A DNA stretch of 64,000 bases. It comes from Massilibacillus massiliensis (GTDB lineage Bacteria > Bacillota > Negativicutes > FLKF01). Below, piece by piece: positions 19,007 to 27,063 of the stretch. The notes under the pieces are model-generated. The model had not been told where the DNA came from and did not search any database. It worked only from the letters and a program-made list of their open reading frames with translations. The DNA is taken from positions 1,003,709 to 1,067,708 of the forward strand of contig NZ_LT575483.1 of the NCBI RefSeq assembly GCF_900086705.1. The letters are read 5' to 3'. Position 1 is the stretch's first letter. Every line of letters begins with the position of its first letter. Position numbers and translations under genes: made by a program.

Positions 19007-19069
19007 ACACCAAAAGAACGGTGTTTTCACACTCATCTATATTCGAAAAAATTTTTTCCGCCCCCTGTG
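19007..19069. repeat. Degenerate dispersed hairpin repeat, second half of composite A
   Basis: ACACCAAAAGAACGGTG ... TTTTTTCCGCCCCCTGTG keeps the outline of the 37384-37446 element but with many changes. It is placed 17 bases after the 18946 hairpin, as in the copy at 23359-23480. Confidence 0.5.
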
Positions 19070-19206
19070 ATTTATTATTATTTTCAAGGAAAAGATAAAT
19101 AAAAAATGAACTTTGGATTACGGGGAATCTTTGTTAAACTATTGTTATGGCGGCTTGTTTTCTCTAACAAGCATTGACTTTATGATGAAAGAAAGTGAGC
19201 GATTTT

Positions 19207-19842
19207 ATGATATTCGGACCAAATCCTGATGCGATCTACCCCAATGAGCAAATAAAAAGCATTTGTTATATTAAAAATGTAATTACCCGCCCTAACATTC
19301 TCGTTGGATCCTATACCTATTATGATGATGAGAATGGTGCTGAAAATTTTGAAAAACATGTCACACATCACTATGAATTTTTGCAGGATCGACTAATTAT
19401 AGGAAAGTTCTGTGCTATTGCCAAAGGGATTGAATTTGTAATGAATGGTGCAAACCATAGAATGTGCAGTGTTACAACATATCCATTCAATATCATGGGA
19501 AATGGTTGGGAGAAAGCCACACCATCATTATCTGACTTGCCTTTTAAAGGCGATACGATAGTCGGAAATGATGTGTGGATTGGACAAAATGTCACCATTA
19601 TGCCAGGCGTACACATCGGCGATGGCTCTATAATTGCTGCAAATTCTGTGGTAGCCAAAGATATACCTGCATTTCATATTGCCGGAGGAAACCCTTGTAA
19701 AGTTATAAAAAAAAGATTTGATGATGACCTTATCGTACATCTATTAAATATAAAATGGTGGGACTGGCCTCCAGAAAAAATTTTTCAAAACCTTGAAGCT
19801 CTTTGTAGTGGAGACTTAAGCCTTATTAAAAATATTACGTAA
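19207..19842 (+). CDS. Vat/CatB-type xenobiotic acetyltransferase
   Basis: 211 residues from ATG 19207 (GTG 19195 also possible). Left-handed beta-helix hexapeptide acyltransferase: GPNPDAIYPNEQ start, VGSYTYYDDENG, NGANHRM (catalytic His), YPFNIMGNGW, GNDVWIGQNVTIMPGVHIGD, AGGNPCKVIKKRF, and C-terminal IKWWDWP. This is the pattern of streptogramin A (Vat) and CatB chloramphenicol acetyltransferases. It transfers acetyl from acetyl-CoA to a hydroxyl group. Whether it confers resistance here is not shown by sequence. Confidence 0.92.
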   Translation: MIFGPNPDAIYPNEQIKSICYIKNVITRPNILVGSYTYYDDENGAENFEKHVTHHYEFLQDRLIIGKFCAIAKGIEFVMNGANHRMCSVTTYPFNIMGNGWEKATPSLSDLPFKGDTIVGNDVWIGQNVTIMPGVHIGDGSIIAANSVVAKDIPAFHIAGGNPCKVIKKRFDDDLIVHLLNIKWWDWPPEKIFQNLEALCSGDLSLIKNIT

Positions 19843-20059
19843 ATTTTATTGCAAATCAGACGCTATCTTTCCGTCTTCGATGCTATTAGGAAAACTATCG
19901 TTTTTAATGCAACACTTTCTATTGATTCACCACTTATCAATTTTATAAGTATGAATTCCCACTCTTTAATGCTGTTCATTACTTTATTATGTCACTCTAC
20001 TTTATCTTTGCAATAAAGTTTTACCATCCCTTACTATGCATCACCAAGTACGTCGGACA
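19843..20059. other. Intergenic, no gene seen
   Basis: AT-rich spacer between the acetyltransferase and the first small-peptide locus. No open frame with a ribosome site was found. Confidence 0.5.
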
Positions 20060-20084
20060 AACCAAAAACACCCGTCAAGTTTAT

Positions 20085-20114
20085 TTGACGGGTGACAATT
20101 CTCGACGCTATAAT
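20085..20114 (+). promoter_or_regulatory. Sense promoter of small-peptide gene, copy 1
   Basis: TTGACG, 18-base spacer, TATAAT. The -35 hexamer is the 3' arm of the antisense terminator hairpin. A second hairpin (AACAGGCACGG / CCGTGCCTGTT, 20118-20145) lies in the leader just before the ribosome site. Confidence 0.6.
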
Positions 20115-20169
20115 AATAACAGGCACGGCGAGCACCGTGCCTGTTAACTGAATACAGGAGGTGATTTCC

Positions 20170-20262
20170 TTGAAGTTTCGTTTCTTCCTCGAACTAGATG
20201 GAACGGTACTTGTCAAGGTAGTAGCACTCATAGCTTTTACCTTAAAAGTGCTTTTCACCTAA
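20170..20262 (+). CDS. 30-residue hydrophobic peptide, copy 1 (type I toxin-like)
   Basis: Too short for ordinary gene calling. AGGAGGTGAT (20156-20165) leads to TTG 20170, MKFRFFLELDGT then VLVKVVALIAFTLKVLFT, stop TAA. The last 18 residues form a potential membrane helix with two lysines. Copies at 24884-24976 and 56365-56457 keep VLxKVVALxAFxLKVL, with mostly third-base changes between copies 1 and 2, which indicates that this frame is translated. Convergent antisense transcription and stable terminators suggest a type I toxin-antitoxin unit. I do not recognise the family. Confidence 0.65.
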   Translation: MKFRFFLELDGTVLVKVVALIAFTLKVLFT

Positions 20263-20273
20263 TGCATTCACCG

Positions 20274-20303
20274 AAACGGCCTGCTGATCACAGGGCGTTT
20301 TTG
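20274..20303 (+). terminator. Terminator of small-peptide mRNA, copy 1
   Basis: AAACGGCCTG / CAGGGCGTTT stem with a 7-base loop, then TTTTTGG. The same terminator, with compensatory differences in the stem, closes the other two copies. Confidence 0.75.
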
Positions 20304-20387
20304 GTTTATTTAATTATATGCTTATTATACTAGATTTTATACACAATGTAAAATAAAAATCGACTGGTAATTACAAATAGTCATCAC

Positions 20388-20705
20388 TCATTCTTTTATA
20401 TAAGAGCAACAATAGTCCGCGACTTCATCAACCGCCATTTTGAATTTACAATTTGCAGGAATCTCAAAGCTTTGTCCAGCTTCAAAGGATGTCCATGTTT
20501 CGCTGTCAGGAAATAATACATTGATCTTACCTGCTAACACTTCCATCTGTTCTTTGTCCGCTGTGCCAAATTCGTATTCTCCAGGTAAAATAATCCCCAG
20601 TGTTTTTCTTGTGCCATCTTCAAAATAAACAGTACGGCTTGTCACTTTCCCATCGAAATATACATTGGCCTTCTTCACAATCGTTACATTTTTCATTTTA
20701 TCCAT
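20388..20705 (-). CDS. ppnP: Pyrimidine/purine nucleoside phosphorylase PpnP (YaiE, DUF1255)
   Basis: 105 residues from ATG 20705, preceded by GGAGGT. Single cupin-like domain with [37 protein letters not shown] and [14 protein letters not shown], matching E. coli YaiE/PpnP over nearly its length (about 94 residues there). It splits purine and pyrimidine nucleosides by phosphorolysis to base and ribose 1-phosphate. Confidence 0.9.
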   Translation of the reverse strand: MDKMKNVTIVKKANVYFDGKVTSRTVYFEDGTRKTLGIILPGEYEFGTADKEQMEVLAGKINVLFPDSETWTSFEAGQSFEIPANCKFKMAVDEVADYCCSYIKE

Positions 20706-20781
20706 TTTTATTACCTCCAATAACTTTGTTTAATTTTCAATACTAACGTTGATCGCTTATCCAGATATTCCATCTGACGAT

Positions 20782-21195
20782 TTAAATTTTACTACCGTTT
20801 AATCTTTCAAGCCATTTCAATATACAACCACTCTTAAAGAAACTTAACAACGCGCCATCGCAAAAGCGCTCGGCCCTAACAGCCCCCATAATAAGTGCAA
20901 GTACACATTGTTCATTTAATTTTGAAACGTCCGTATTCTCCATAGATTCCACACCCCATTCAAGGCCGTTATCTTTGAGAATATCTTTGTAATGGGTAAG
21001 ATTCATATCTTTATTGTTTTCTTCAAAGATATGAACGTCATTGATGAAGTTATGTACCATTTCGGAATATCCCACAAAAGGCATCTGTATAGGATGATCC
21101 ACTGTGCCATCGTTTTCTTTATCAACAACCCATTCGCCAATGTGATCTGCTTGGATTAACGATATATATTTTGTCAAAATATCAAATTTACGCAT
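20782..21195 (-). CDS. DUF6508-like protein
   Basis: 137 residues, soluble, mostly helical. Contains YKDILKDNGLEWGVESMEN and ALIMGAVRAERFCDGALLSF followed by CILKWLERL, the pattern of DUF6508 proteins of unknown function. GGAGGA lies upstream of the ATG. It is 76 bp upstream of ppnP on the same strand, so they could be cotranscribed. Confidence 0.7.
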   Translation of the reverse strand: MRKFDILTKYISLIQADHIGEWVVDKENDGTVDHPIQMPFVGYSEMVHNFINDVHIFEENNKDMNLTHYKDILKDNGLEWGVESMENTDVSKLNEQCVLALIMGAVRAERFCDGALLSFFKSGCILKWLERLNGSKI

Positions 21196-21497
21196 CCTTG
21201 TCCTCCTCAGTATCTCATCATCGGAACTTAAACACTACATTCTCTCACAACATCTTCATATCCTGCTACAACTCTTTGTATTTTTTACAAAACAATAACC
21301 CAATTCGACAATAAAGACTGGTACGAAACTATTATTTAATCCCTGAAAAAGACAAACAGCAATACCGCCTTCCTATTTTATATTCCAAAGTCCCCTTATC
21401 CTGCGTTTGTTGCGACTTATAAATGTAAGTACTTTTCTTTATTAACAAATTCTGCTATAATATTAGTAATTTTTAAATAAAAAGGATGGATTCTATA
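21196..21497. other. Intergenic, weak repeat trace only
   Basis: 21351-21400 (GACAAACAG ... GTCCCCTTATC) looks like a badly decayed copy of the dispersed hairpin repeat. A TATAAT at about 21461 may serve the small membrane protein. Nothing else seen. Confidence 0.35.
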
Positions 21498-21668
21498 GTG
21501 GCAGTATCATCAATTTCTATGGTGGCATTGATCGGCGTATTATCATTATTTTCTATAGTCATATGCTTTTTGTGGCTAATATCCGCTCTCGTACTTCAAC
21601 ATTCTAAAAAGAAAGCAAGTATAGGTTTAGTTGTAAGTGTATTGCTATTTTCCTGGGCAATACACTAG
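21498..21668 (+). CDS. Small two-helix membrane protein, unknown
   Basis: 56 residues from GTG 21498 with AAAGGATGG upstream (ATG 21486 in the same frame is an alternative). Two hydrophobic segments (ISMVALIGVLSLFSIVICF and ASIGLVVSVLLFSWAI) flank a basic turn QHSKKK. No family recognised. It may be a real small membrane protein or a fragment. Confidence 0.4.
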   Translation: MAVSSISMVALIGVLSLFSIVICFLWLISALVLQHSKKKASIGLVVSVLLFSWAIH

Positions 21669-21707
21669 TCCGTGTACCAATCAAAAAATCTAAAAAGATA
21701 AGTTCAT

Positions 21708-21804
21708 GATAAGGGGACGATGGTACTTTCTATATTTCAAAGGCAGTATCACCGTGCCCTTGTCGTGTTTTATATTCGAAAGATAGCTTCACCGTCCCCT
21801 TACC
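21708..21804. repeat. Dispersed hairpin repeat, one full and one half copy
   Basis: 21708-21763 runs GATAAGGGGACGATGGTAC to ATCACCGTGCCCTTGTC. A second right arm, GAAAGATAGCTTCACCGTCC, follows at 21768-21804. Both fit the consensus of the 37384-37446 element. Confidence 0.6.
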
Positions 21805-21939
21805 ATGTGGTAAAATAATACGATGAAATGAATACGAAAAGCCGCTCTCGGTTAGGATAACGGTTTTAATTTAAAAGGATTTCGTTCATATTATAGAAAC
21901 AAGTATTGATTAAAAGCGATAAAATGGAGGTATTCATCT

Positions 21940-22407
21940 ATGGATTTCACATTGGAAACTCCTGCGAATATTGACGAATTGGTTAAGCAGGCAAGTGATA
22001 AAACAAATTGGCCTAATAGATTATCAGCAGTAGAGGAACTAAGTAAGTGGAAGTGTGAGGAATCCATTGCTATCATTACACAGTTAGCCACGAGTGATTT
22101 AGTTTTCAAAGTAAAAGAACGGGCTTTTGAAGTCGCCCAAGCTTTTGGAGTAGAAAAGAATGGCAAACCGATTTATTTAGATAAAAAGCCTAAAGTAAGT
22201 TCAATCAAGTTTATTAATAAAAAAATCTTTAAAGTGGCAAGCCATTTAAAGATAAATATTGATGATTTTAATATGGATGAATTCAAAGCAGCTTTTCAAA
22301 AAATGTATCCAGAAGAATATGATGTTTGCGAATATGAAAATCATAATAAATTTGATGCTTGGCTCAAAGATCTGGTTCAATCAAAGGTTAGAAGACGAAA
22401 CAGATAA
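21940..22407 (+). CDS. HEAT-repeat-like protein
   Basis: 155 residues. The first half has helical-repeat features (NRLSAVEELSKWKCEESIAI, LATSDLVFKVKERAFEVAQ) as in HEAT-repeat/PBS-lyase-type proteins. The second half is basic and ends KVRRRNR. GGAGGT lies nine bases before the ATG. Function unknown. Confidence 0.6.
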   Translation: MDFTLETPANIDELVKQASDKTNWPNRLSAVEELSKWKCEESIAIITQLATSDLVFKVKERAFEVAQAFGVEKNGKPIYLDKKPKVSSIKFINKKIFKVASHLKINIDDFNMDEFKAAFQKMYPEEYDVCEYENHNKFDAWLKDLVQSKVRRRNR

Positions 22408-22478
22408 CCAGGAAATTCTGCAATATTTCTATATAAAACAATCCCTACCTGGCAGCCAGATAGAGATTGTTTTATACA

Positions 22479-22862
22479 TTAGTCTATATATGCGACAGCA
22501 CTTATTTCAATTAATTGTGCCGGAAAAGCAAAATACGACACACCTACAAGAGTACCTGCTGGACGGTGCTTTCCTAAGTATTCCTTGAACAGTCTAATAA
22601 CAGAATCCGAATGCGCCCCAGCATCTGCCAGATAAATTTTTACATTAGCGAGGTTGGATCTCGTGACACCAAACTCCGCTAATACATGGTCAAGATTTTC
22701 AAGTGTTTGGCGAGTTTGCGCTTCAATGTCCCCTTCGCCAATAAATGTGCCCTCTGAATCGTGGGAAAATTGTCCAGAAATATAAATCGTGCCATTCACG
22801 CTGTAGGCTTGGGAAATACCATGATCCCAAAGATTATGATTATAAGTTTTAATAGTAGCCAT
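22479..22862 (-). CDS. RidA/YjgF-family protein
   Basis: 127 residues from ATG 22862, preceded by GGAGGAG; an upstream ATG at 22907 is not supported. YSVNGTIYISGQFSHDSEG, QTRQTLENLDHVLAEFGV and the strand VKIYLADAG are family landmarks, with the arginine of the active site near HRPAGTLVGV. RidA members hydrolyse reactive enamine/imine intermediates. It faces an HxlR regulator divergently, which suggests stress-responsive control. Confidence 0.88.
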   Translation of the reverse strand: MATIKTYNHNLWDHGISQAYSVNGTIYISGQFSHDSEGTFIGEGDIEAQTRQTLENLDHVLAEFGVTRSNLANVKIYLADAGAHSDSVIRLFKEYLGKHRPAGTLVGVSYFAFPAQLIEISAVAYID

Positions 22863-22925
22863 TTTCTCTCTCCTCCACTTTAAGGTAAATTTAGTATAAC
22901 AAGACAATAAATAAAAAAACAGTAC

Positions 22926-22944
22926 GCACTTGTATGATAGGTGC
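22926..22944. promoter_or_regulatory. Candidate HxlR operator
   Basis: GCACTTGTATGATAGGTGC, an imperfect palindrome (6 of 9 pairs) between ridA-like and hxlR-like genes. The spacing suits control of both promoters. Confidence 0.3.
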
Positions 22945-22967
22945 TATTAGAAAGGATAGTGTCAATT

Positions 22968-23309
22968 ATGGGAATGGCTGCATATAAGGGCCAAGTAAAA
23001 AATATTCAAGATACACCTTTTGGATACACTTTGTCATTGATTGGTGGCAAATGGAAAATGGTTATCATCTACCTTTTGGCAGAAAACCAGCCCGTCCGCT
23101 TTAATGAACTAAAAAGACAAATCGGCTCGATTACCTTTAAGATATTGAGTTCACAATTGAAAGAGCTAGAATCAGATGGTTTGGTAGAACGAAAAGAGTA
23201 TCCTCAGATTCCGCCCAAAGTTGAGTACCGTTTGACAGCCAAAGCAGAAACACTCTTGCCTGTTTTGGAAGGATTATGCGAATGGGGAGCGAAGAACCAA
23301 AATAAATAA
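22968..23309 (+). CDS. HxlR-family winged-helix regulator
   Basis: 113 residues from ATG 22968. TPFGYTLSLIGGKWKMVIIY, LKRQIGSITFKILSSQLKEL and YRLTAKAETLLPVLEGLCEW make this a typical HxlR/MarR-like regulator. Such proteins sense electrophiles or oxidants. Divergent from the RidA-like gene. No conserved N-terminal cysteine as in YodB is visible, so the signal is unclear. Confidence 0.9.
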   Translation: MGMAAYKGQVKNIQDTPFGYTLSLIGGKWKMVIIYLLAENQPVRFNELKRQIGSITFKILSSQLKELESDGLVERKEYPQIPPKVEYRLTAKAETLLPVLEGLCEWGAKNQNK

Positions 23310-23358
23310 TCCGCCCTGTCATATAGTCCCATTTTAAGCCATTGGCCTTATAATCAAA

Positions 23359-23402
23359 AATCGGCTGATAATCACGATTCGTTTCGCGATTATCAGCCGA
23401 TT
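23359..23402. terminator. Long hairpin, first half of composite repeat B
   Basis: AATCGGCTGATAATC pairs with GATTATCAGCCGATT, then TCATTTTTTTT. Near-identical to 18946-18989. It may terminate the hxlR-like gene, 49 bases upstream. Confidence 0.8.
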
Positions 23403-23420
23403 CATTTTTTTTAGAAATTA

Positions 23421-23480
23421 AGACAAAGGAATATTGTTTTTAATTCTCTATTTGAAACACACTTCCACCGCCCTTTTGAC
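23421..23480. repeat. Degenerate dispersed hairpin repeat, second half of composite B
   Basis: AGACAAAGGAATATTG ... CACTTCCACCGCCCTTTTGAC. Same order and spacing as at 18946-19069. Confidence 0.55.
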
Positions 23481-23488
23481 GTGAGCGC

Positions 23489-24628
23489 CTATCCCCATAT
23501 TTGTTCCGCAACTTCTTTAATAAAAGCAATTTTTCCCCATTGCTGCTCTTCAGTCAGAATATTGCCTTCTTCAGTAGAGGCAAAGCCGCACTGAGGGCTT
23601 AAGCATAAGGACTCCAACGGAATATACGCTGATGCTTCATGAATTCGAGCGATAATTTGTTCCTTATTTTCAATTTCGCCTGTTTTGGAAGAAACCAAGC
23701 CAAGAACCACCTTTTTCCCCTTAGAAACGGCTTTTAGCGGAGTAAAATCACCGGCACGATCCGTATCATATTCCAAGAAGAAACCATCAACATTGCATTT
23801 ACTGAATAATGGCTCCGCTACTGTTTTATATCCACCTGAAGAAAACCAGGTAGAACGGAAATTTCCACGGCAAACATGCATCGTTATCGTCATATCCGCT
23901 GGTTTTTTCTGTACTGCTAGATTGATCATGTCTACATATTTCTCTGCAATCCCATCTAAATCAATACCTTTTTCAGCATATGCCGATCTTTTTTCCATAT
24001 CGCAGAATTCTCCCCACGAGGTATCATCTAACTGCAGATAACGGCACCCTGCATCATAAAAAGCTTGAATGATCTTTTGATACGCTGCTGCAATATCAAA
24101 ATACAGCGCATCATTATTCTCATAACGCTTAATTGGTGTATATTGTTCCGCCCTAACGCAAGCAATCAAATGCAGCATAGATGGCGATGGAATTGTCATC
24201 TTGGCTACATGCTCCCCAGCAATCTCCTTTAAAAACTTAAAGTGTTCAATAAAAGGATGCGTCGTAAAATCTATCTTATCCACGATCTTTAAGGTTGCGG
24301 CCTTAGGCTGATGGCCTTTAAAATCCACGGACCAATGATCGGCTTTGATTTCTTCTACACCTTCTAAACTAGCTAAAAAATCAAGATGCCAATATCTGCG
24401 ACGAAATTCTCCGTCTGTAACGGCTTTTAATCCGACCTCTTTTTGTTTTTCAACCAGCTTTTTTATCTGCTCATCTTCCACTTTTATAAGCTCAGCTTCT
24501 GTAACTTCCCCTTTTAAAAACTTTTCTCTTGCTTCTTTAAGACCTTGCGGACGCAAAAAACTTCCAACAACATCATAACGAAAAGGCGCTTCATTTATTT
24601 TATCTGTATTTACAAAATTATGACTCAT
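23489..24628 (-). CDS. MetE-like cobalamin-independent methyltransferase (YxjG/YxjH type)
   Basis: 379 residues from ATG 24628 with AAGGAG upstream. This is the C-terminal catalytic barrel of MetE alone. VVGSFLRPQGLKEAREKF, TDGEFRRRYW, DAGCRYLQLDDTSW, MHVCRGN (zinc-ligand region), FFLEYDTDRAGDF and LCLSPQCGFAS match the YxjG/YxjH group. Likely methylates homocysteine or a related thiol. Full MetE is about twice as long, so the methyl donor may differ from 5-methyltetrahydrofolate polyglutamate. No S-box or other riboswitch was recognised upstream. Confidence 0.88.
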   Translation of the reverse strand: MSHNFVNTDKINEAPFRYDVVGSFLRPQGLKEAREKFLKGEVTEAELIKVEDEQIKKLVEKQKEVGLKAVTDGEFRRRYWHLDFLASLEGVEEIKADHWSVDFKGHQPKAATLKIVDKIDFTTHPFIEHFKFLKEIAGEHVAKMTIPSPSMLHLIACVRAEQYTPIKRYENNDALYFDIAAAYQKIIQAFYDAGCRYLQLDDTSWGEFCDMEKRSAYAEKGIDLDGIAEKYVDMINLAVQKKPADMTITMHVCRGNFRSTWFSSGGYKTVAEPLFSKCNVDGFFLEYDTDRAGDFTPLKAVSKGKKVVLGLVSSKTGEIENKEQIIARIHEASAYIPLESLCLSPQCGFASTEEGNILTEEQQWGKIAFIKEVAEQIWG

Positions 24629-24793
24629 TTTATAACTTCTCCTTGCTGTTTTGAATTTGATATTAGTATAGCATGAAAAAAAGTTATAGCGTAACACATA
24701 AATTTTATACTTAGATATAGTTTATTTATATATCGAAAAAGATAGGATGGCGGTTTTCTTCAACATGTGTAGTTAAGCGAACTGCAAAATTAT

Positions 24794-24822
24794 TTTACAA
24801 ACATGATTGAATCCGTTATAAT
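24794..24822 (+). promoter_or_regulatory. Antisense promoter of small-peptide locus, copy 2
   Basis: TTTACA, 17-base spacer, TATAAT. Identical hexamers and spacing in all three copies. Confidence 0.65.
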
Positions 24823-24845
24823 AAGCATATACTAAATAAACCAAA

Positions 24846-24870
24846 AACGCCCTGCGCTAACAGGACGTTT
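24846..24870 (-). terminator. Terminator of small-peptide mRNA, copy 2
   Basis: On the minus strand AAACGTCCTG / CAGGGCGTTT followed by TTTGG. Confidence 0.7.
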
Positions 24871-24883
24871 CGGTGAATCAGGA

Positions 24884-24976
24884 TCAGGTGAACAGCACTT
24901 TCAAGATAAAAGCTGTCAGTGCCACTACCTTGATAAGTACCGCGTCACTTAGTAAGAGTTCTATGCGGAGCTTCAA
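24884..24976 (-). CDS. 30-residue hydrophobic peptide, copy 2 (type I toxin-like)
   Basis: AGGAGGTGAT (24990-24981) then TTG 24976. Reads MKLRIELLLSDA then VLIKVVALTAFILKVLFT, stop TGA. Compared with copy 1, changes such as GTA/GTG, CTC/CTG, TTA/TTG and CTT/CTG are silent, which supports translation of this strand. The minus-strand sense promoter is TTGACG-18-TATAAT (25064-25035), its -35 again inside the antisense terminator, and the leader hairpin GCAAGCACGG / CCGTGCTTGC is at 25002-25027. Confidence 0.65.
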   Translation of the reverse strand: MKLRIELLLSDAVLIKVVALTAFILKVLFT

Positions 24977-25178
24977 GGATATCACCTCCTGTATTCAGTT
25001 TGCAAGCACGGTGTCAGCCGTGCTTGCTTTTATTATTATAGCTTTCATATTCGCTAGCCGTCAAACACAAGTTGACGGCTAATTTTTTTTGAGACAATGA
25101 TCCATGATGCAAAATACAATGCGTCCATCTCGTTGTTTTTTTGTTTTTAATATTTCTATAAATTAGCAGTTTGTCTTC

Positions 25179-26903
25179 TTATACGTTTGTCAACTCATCC
25201 TTAAATGCAGGTCTATTTGCATATTTTAAACGAAGCATCTGTTTGATTTTCGACGTTTCTTCTTTTCCACCTGCTTTTTTGAGATTTTGTATAATGCTAC
25301 ATACGCCTTGATAATCCCTTCTATTGCGCGCTCTGGCAGCCATTTGTTCAATATAGATCAAAAATATGGAACAGACTTCCTTTTTAAATTCAGGCAGAAG
25401 ATATTTATAATACCGTTCGACAACTGAAGGATTTTTTTGAACATACACAAGTAGTTTGTTCTTTTCACCTTCTACAATGAGGATTTGAGTATAGACGGTG
25501 CTATGGGTTTTCTTTTGTTCTTCCATTTTGGTGATTAGTTTAGGATATATATCGACCCATTCTTGACTATTGTAAGTTTTTTTCAAGTCTCTGTAATATT
25601 CAAAATTACCATCTAAAATAAAACCTATTGCCAAAGCACGTTGTTCATCCATTTTTCCCGAGCGTTTATAGGCTGTGTATCGATATTTTCTCCAATCATT
25701 CACAAGTCCCGATAATCCCTTGTCCAATTCTTCTCCGTCAAGGGCAAGTTTGATTACCTTATCATAATTCTTTTTCTGCATGGTTCGTTCTATAGCCATT
25801 TTTCTAAAGCTGGCAAAATGAAGGTTTTGTTCCACGAAATTGAGTGCCTGTTTCTCTCCTTCATTCTGTAATATCAGATTATATCTAATTTGAAATATTT
25901 TCTCATAAAAATATTTGGTGCTCCAGGAATCACCTTTTACATCGTTCAGCATTGATTGCAGGCAAGCTTCCAATTTATTTTGTAAAGAAGAACTATTCGC
26001 CAGTGCCGAGCAAGTTTCTAATAATTCAAATCTCCAATCATCCCAACCATCATATCGTTTATTGGCTGCTTCATGCAAAATTTTTTCAAAAAATTTTTCT
26101 TTTATGTCCGGGCTGAAATTTTCCTCATCAACCATTTCTTTTATAAGCGTAAGACTTTCCATAATTGTCGTCCCTACAATGCCATCAGAATCATCACAAT
26201 AGTCCAACTGATCCATCAGTTCATGAACTACACATAAGTTAAGATCTAAAGCATGCAGGAATTTCTTTTGTTGGACAGCAGTTTGCGCCTTCTTTAGTAC
26301 CATATCGGCACCTTGTATGGCTTCATACGTATCCCTATAAGAAATGAAACCATCCCAGTCAGCGTACTTATCGATAAAAGTACGAATCAATTCAAGTGAT
26401 TTTTTGATTTCATCATCATCATTTGTAGTATCAAGTTCCCATTCAATCCGTTGTTTTATCTCCATGTTTTCGCCTGCCGCATCTAGTAAAAATGCAATCA
26501 ATTCTTCCTTGGTTCTTCTGAAAAGAATATGTTCAATCCCATGATTTTTCTTTTTGGCGGAACCAGAAGCTTTGTCTTCCACTTCCGAATTACGCGTAGT
26601 TTTTAAAACATCGGTTTGTTTATGATCATCCATTGTTTTCATTTCCCTTAATGCAAAAAATGCTGCGACCTGATACTTGCAATACGCTCCCATGTCATAA
26701 GGACAATCGCATTGGGTACTGATGATATTTTTTTCGTCATCAAGTTCAACCTCAACGAAGTAAAGCTCTGTGCCTTCCACTTCCATTTCATAAAGATTTT
26801 TCTTTGTTTCTTTGATTGTATTGACGCAGTGATTTTCAAAATAATCCGATCCTCTTGTAATGATTTTAGCGTCGATATAGTATTCAAAATTGTCAAGATT
26901 CAT
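25179..26903 (-). CDS. SWIM zinc-finger-type protein
   Basis: 574 residues from ATG 26903 with GGAGGAG upstream. The N-terminal region (about 50-80) has CDCPYDMGAYCKYQVAAFF, which aligns with the SWIM motif CxCx(n)CxH, but tyrosine replaces the usual histidine. The rest is a long helical repeat region, probably scaffolding, rich in charged residues. SWIM proteins of this size are sometimes paired with SNF2 helicases, but none is adjacent. DNA or protein binding is inferred. Confidence 0.75.
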   Translation of the reverse strand: MNLDNFEYYIDAKIITRGSDYFENHCVNTIKETKKNLYEMEVEGTELYFVEVELDDEKNIISTQCDCPYDMGAYCKYQVAAFFALREMKTMDDHKQTDVLKTTRNSEVEDKASGSAKKKNHGIEHILFRRTKEELIAFLLDAAGENMEIKQRIEWELDTTNDDDEIKKSLELIRTFIDKYADWDGFISYRDTYEAIQGADMVLKKAQTAVQQKKFLHALDLNLCVVHELMDQLDYCDDSDGIVGTTIMESLTLIKEMVDEENFSPDIKEKFFEKILHEAANKRYDGWDDWRFELLETCSALANSSSLQNKLEACLQSMLNDVKGDSWSTKYFYEKIFQIRYNLILQNEGEKQALNFVEQNLHFASFRKMAIERTMQKKNYDKVIKLALDGEELDKGLSGLVNDWRKYRYTAYKRSGKMDEQRALAIGFILDGNFEYYRDLKKTYNSQEWVDIYPKLITKMEEQKKTHSTVYTQILIVEGEKNKLLVYVQKNPSVVERYYKYLLPEFKKEVCSIFLIYIEQMAARARNRRDYQGVCSIIQNLKKAGGKEETSKIKQMLRLKYANRPAFKDELTNV

Positions 26904-27063
26904 CAAAACTCCTCCTCCATTTGGCATTCTATAACAGATCTTTGCTCTGCGATAAGGTTTTTAGAATTAAATATTTTTGCGAAAAAAAAACCGCTTGTTG
27001 TTTACACCATCAGCTGCATTCAAAGCTACACAAGATAAAAAGAATTGTCACTTTGTCTACTAC

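Larger units (their letters stand above)
20060..20317 (-). ncRNA. Predicted antisense RNA of small-peptide locus, copy 1
   Basis: On the minus strand TTTACA (20352-20347), 17-base spacer, TATAAT (20329-20324) predicts a start near 20317. The transcript would cover the whole peptide gene and its leader and stop at the hairpin 20069-20094 (CACCCGTCAA / TTGACGGGTG) followed on that strand by TGTTTTTGG. About 255 nt. Same design in copies 2 and 3. Confidence 0.6.
24829..25090 (+). ncRNA. Predicted antisense RNA of small-peptide locus, copy 2
   Basis: Starts about seven bases after the TATAAT at 24817-24822 and ends at hairpin AGCCGTCAA / TTGACGGCT (25056-25080) followed by AATTTTTTTT, a textbook terminator. 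About 260 nt, complementary to the entire peptide mRNA. Confidence 0.65.

Noticed and set aside
20034-20258. 74-residue reading on the minus strand opposite small-peptide copy 1, similar to one at 24873-25082 opposite copy 2
   Set aside because: Copy 3 has a stop in this frame and loses the hydrophobic tail. The readings are antisense images of the peptide gene and its ribosome site, and codon changes between copies fit the peptide strand.
24629-24793. S-box or other riboswitch upstream of the MetE-like gene
   Set aside because: The leader is short and AT-rich with no conserved riboswitch core or terminator-antiterminator pair.
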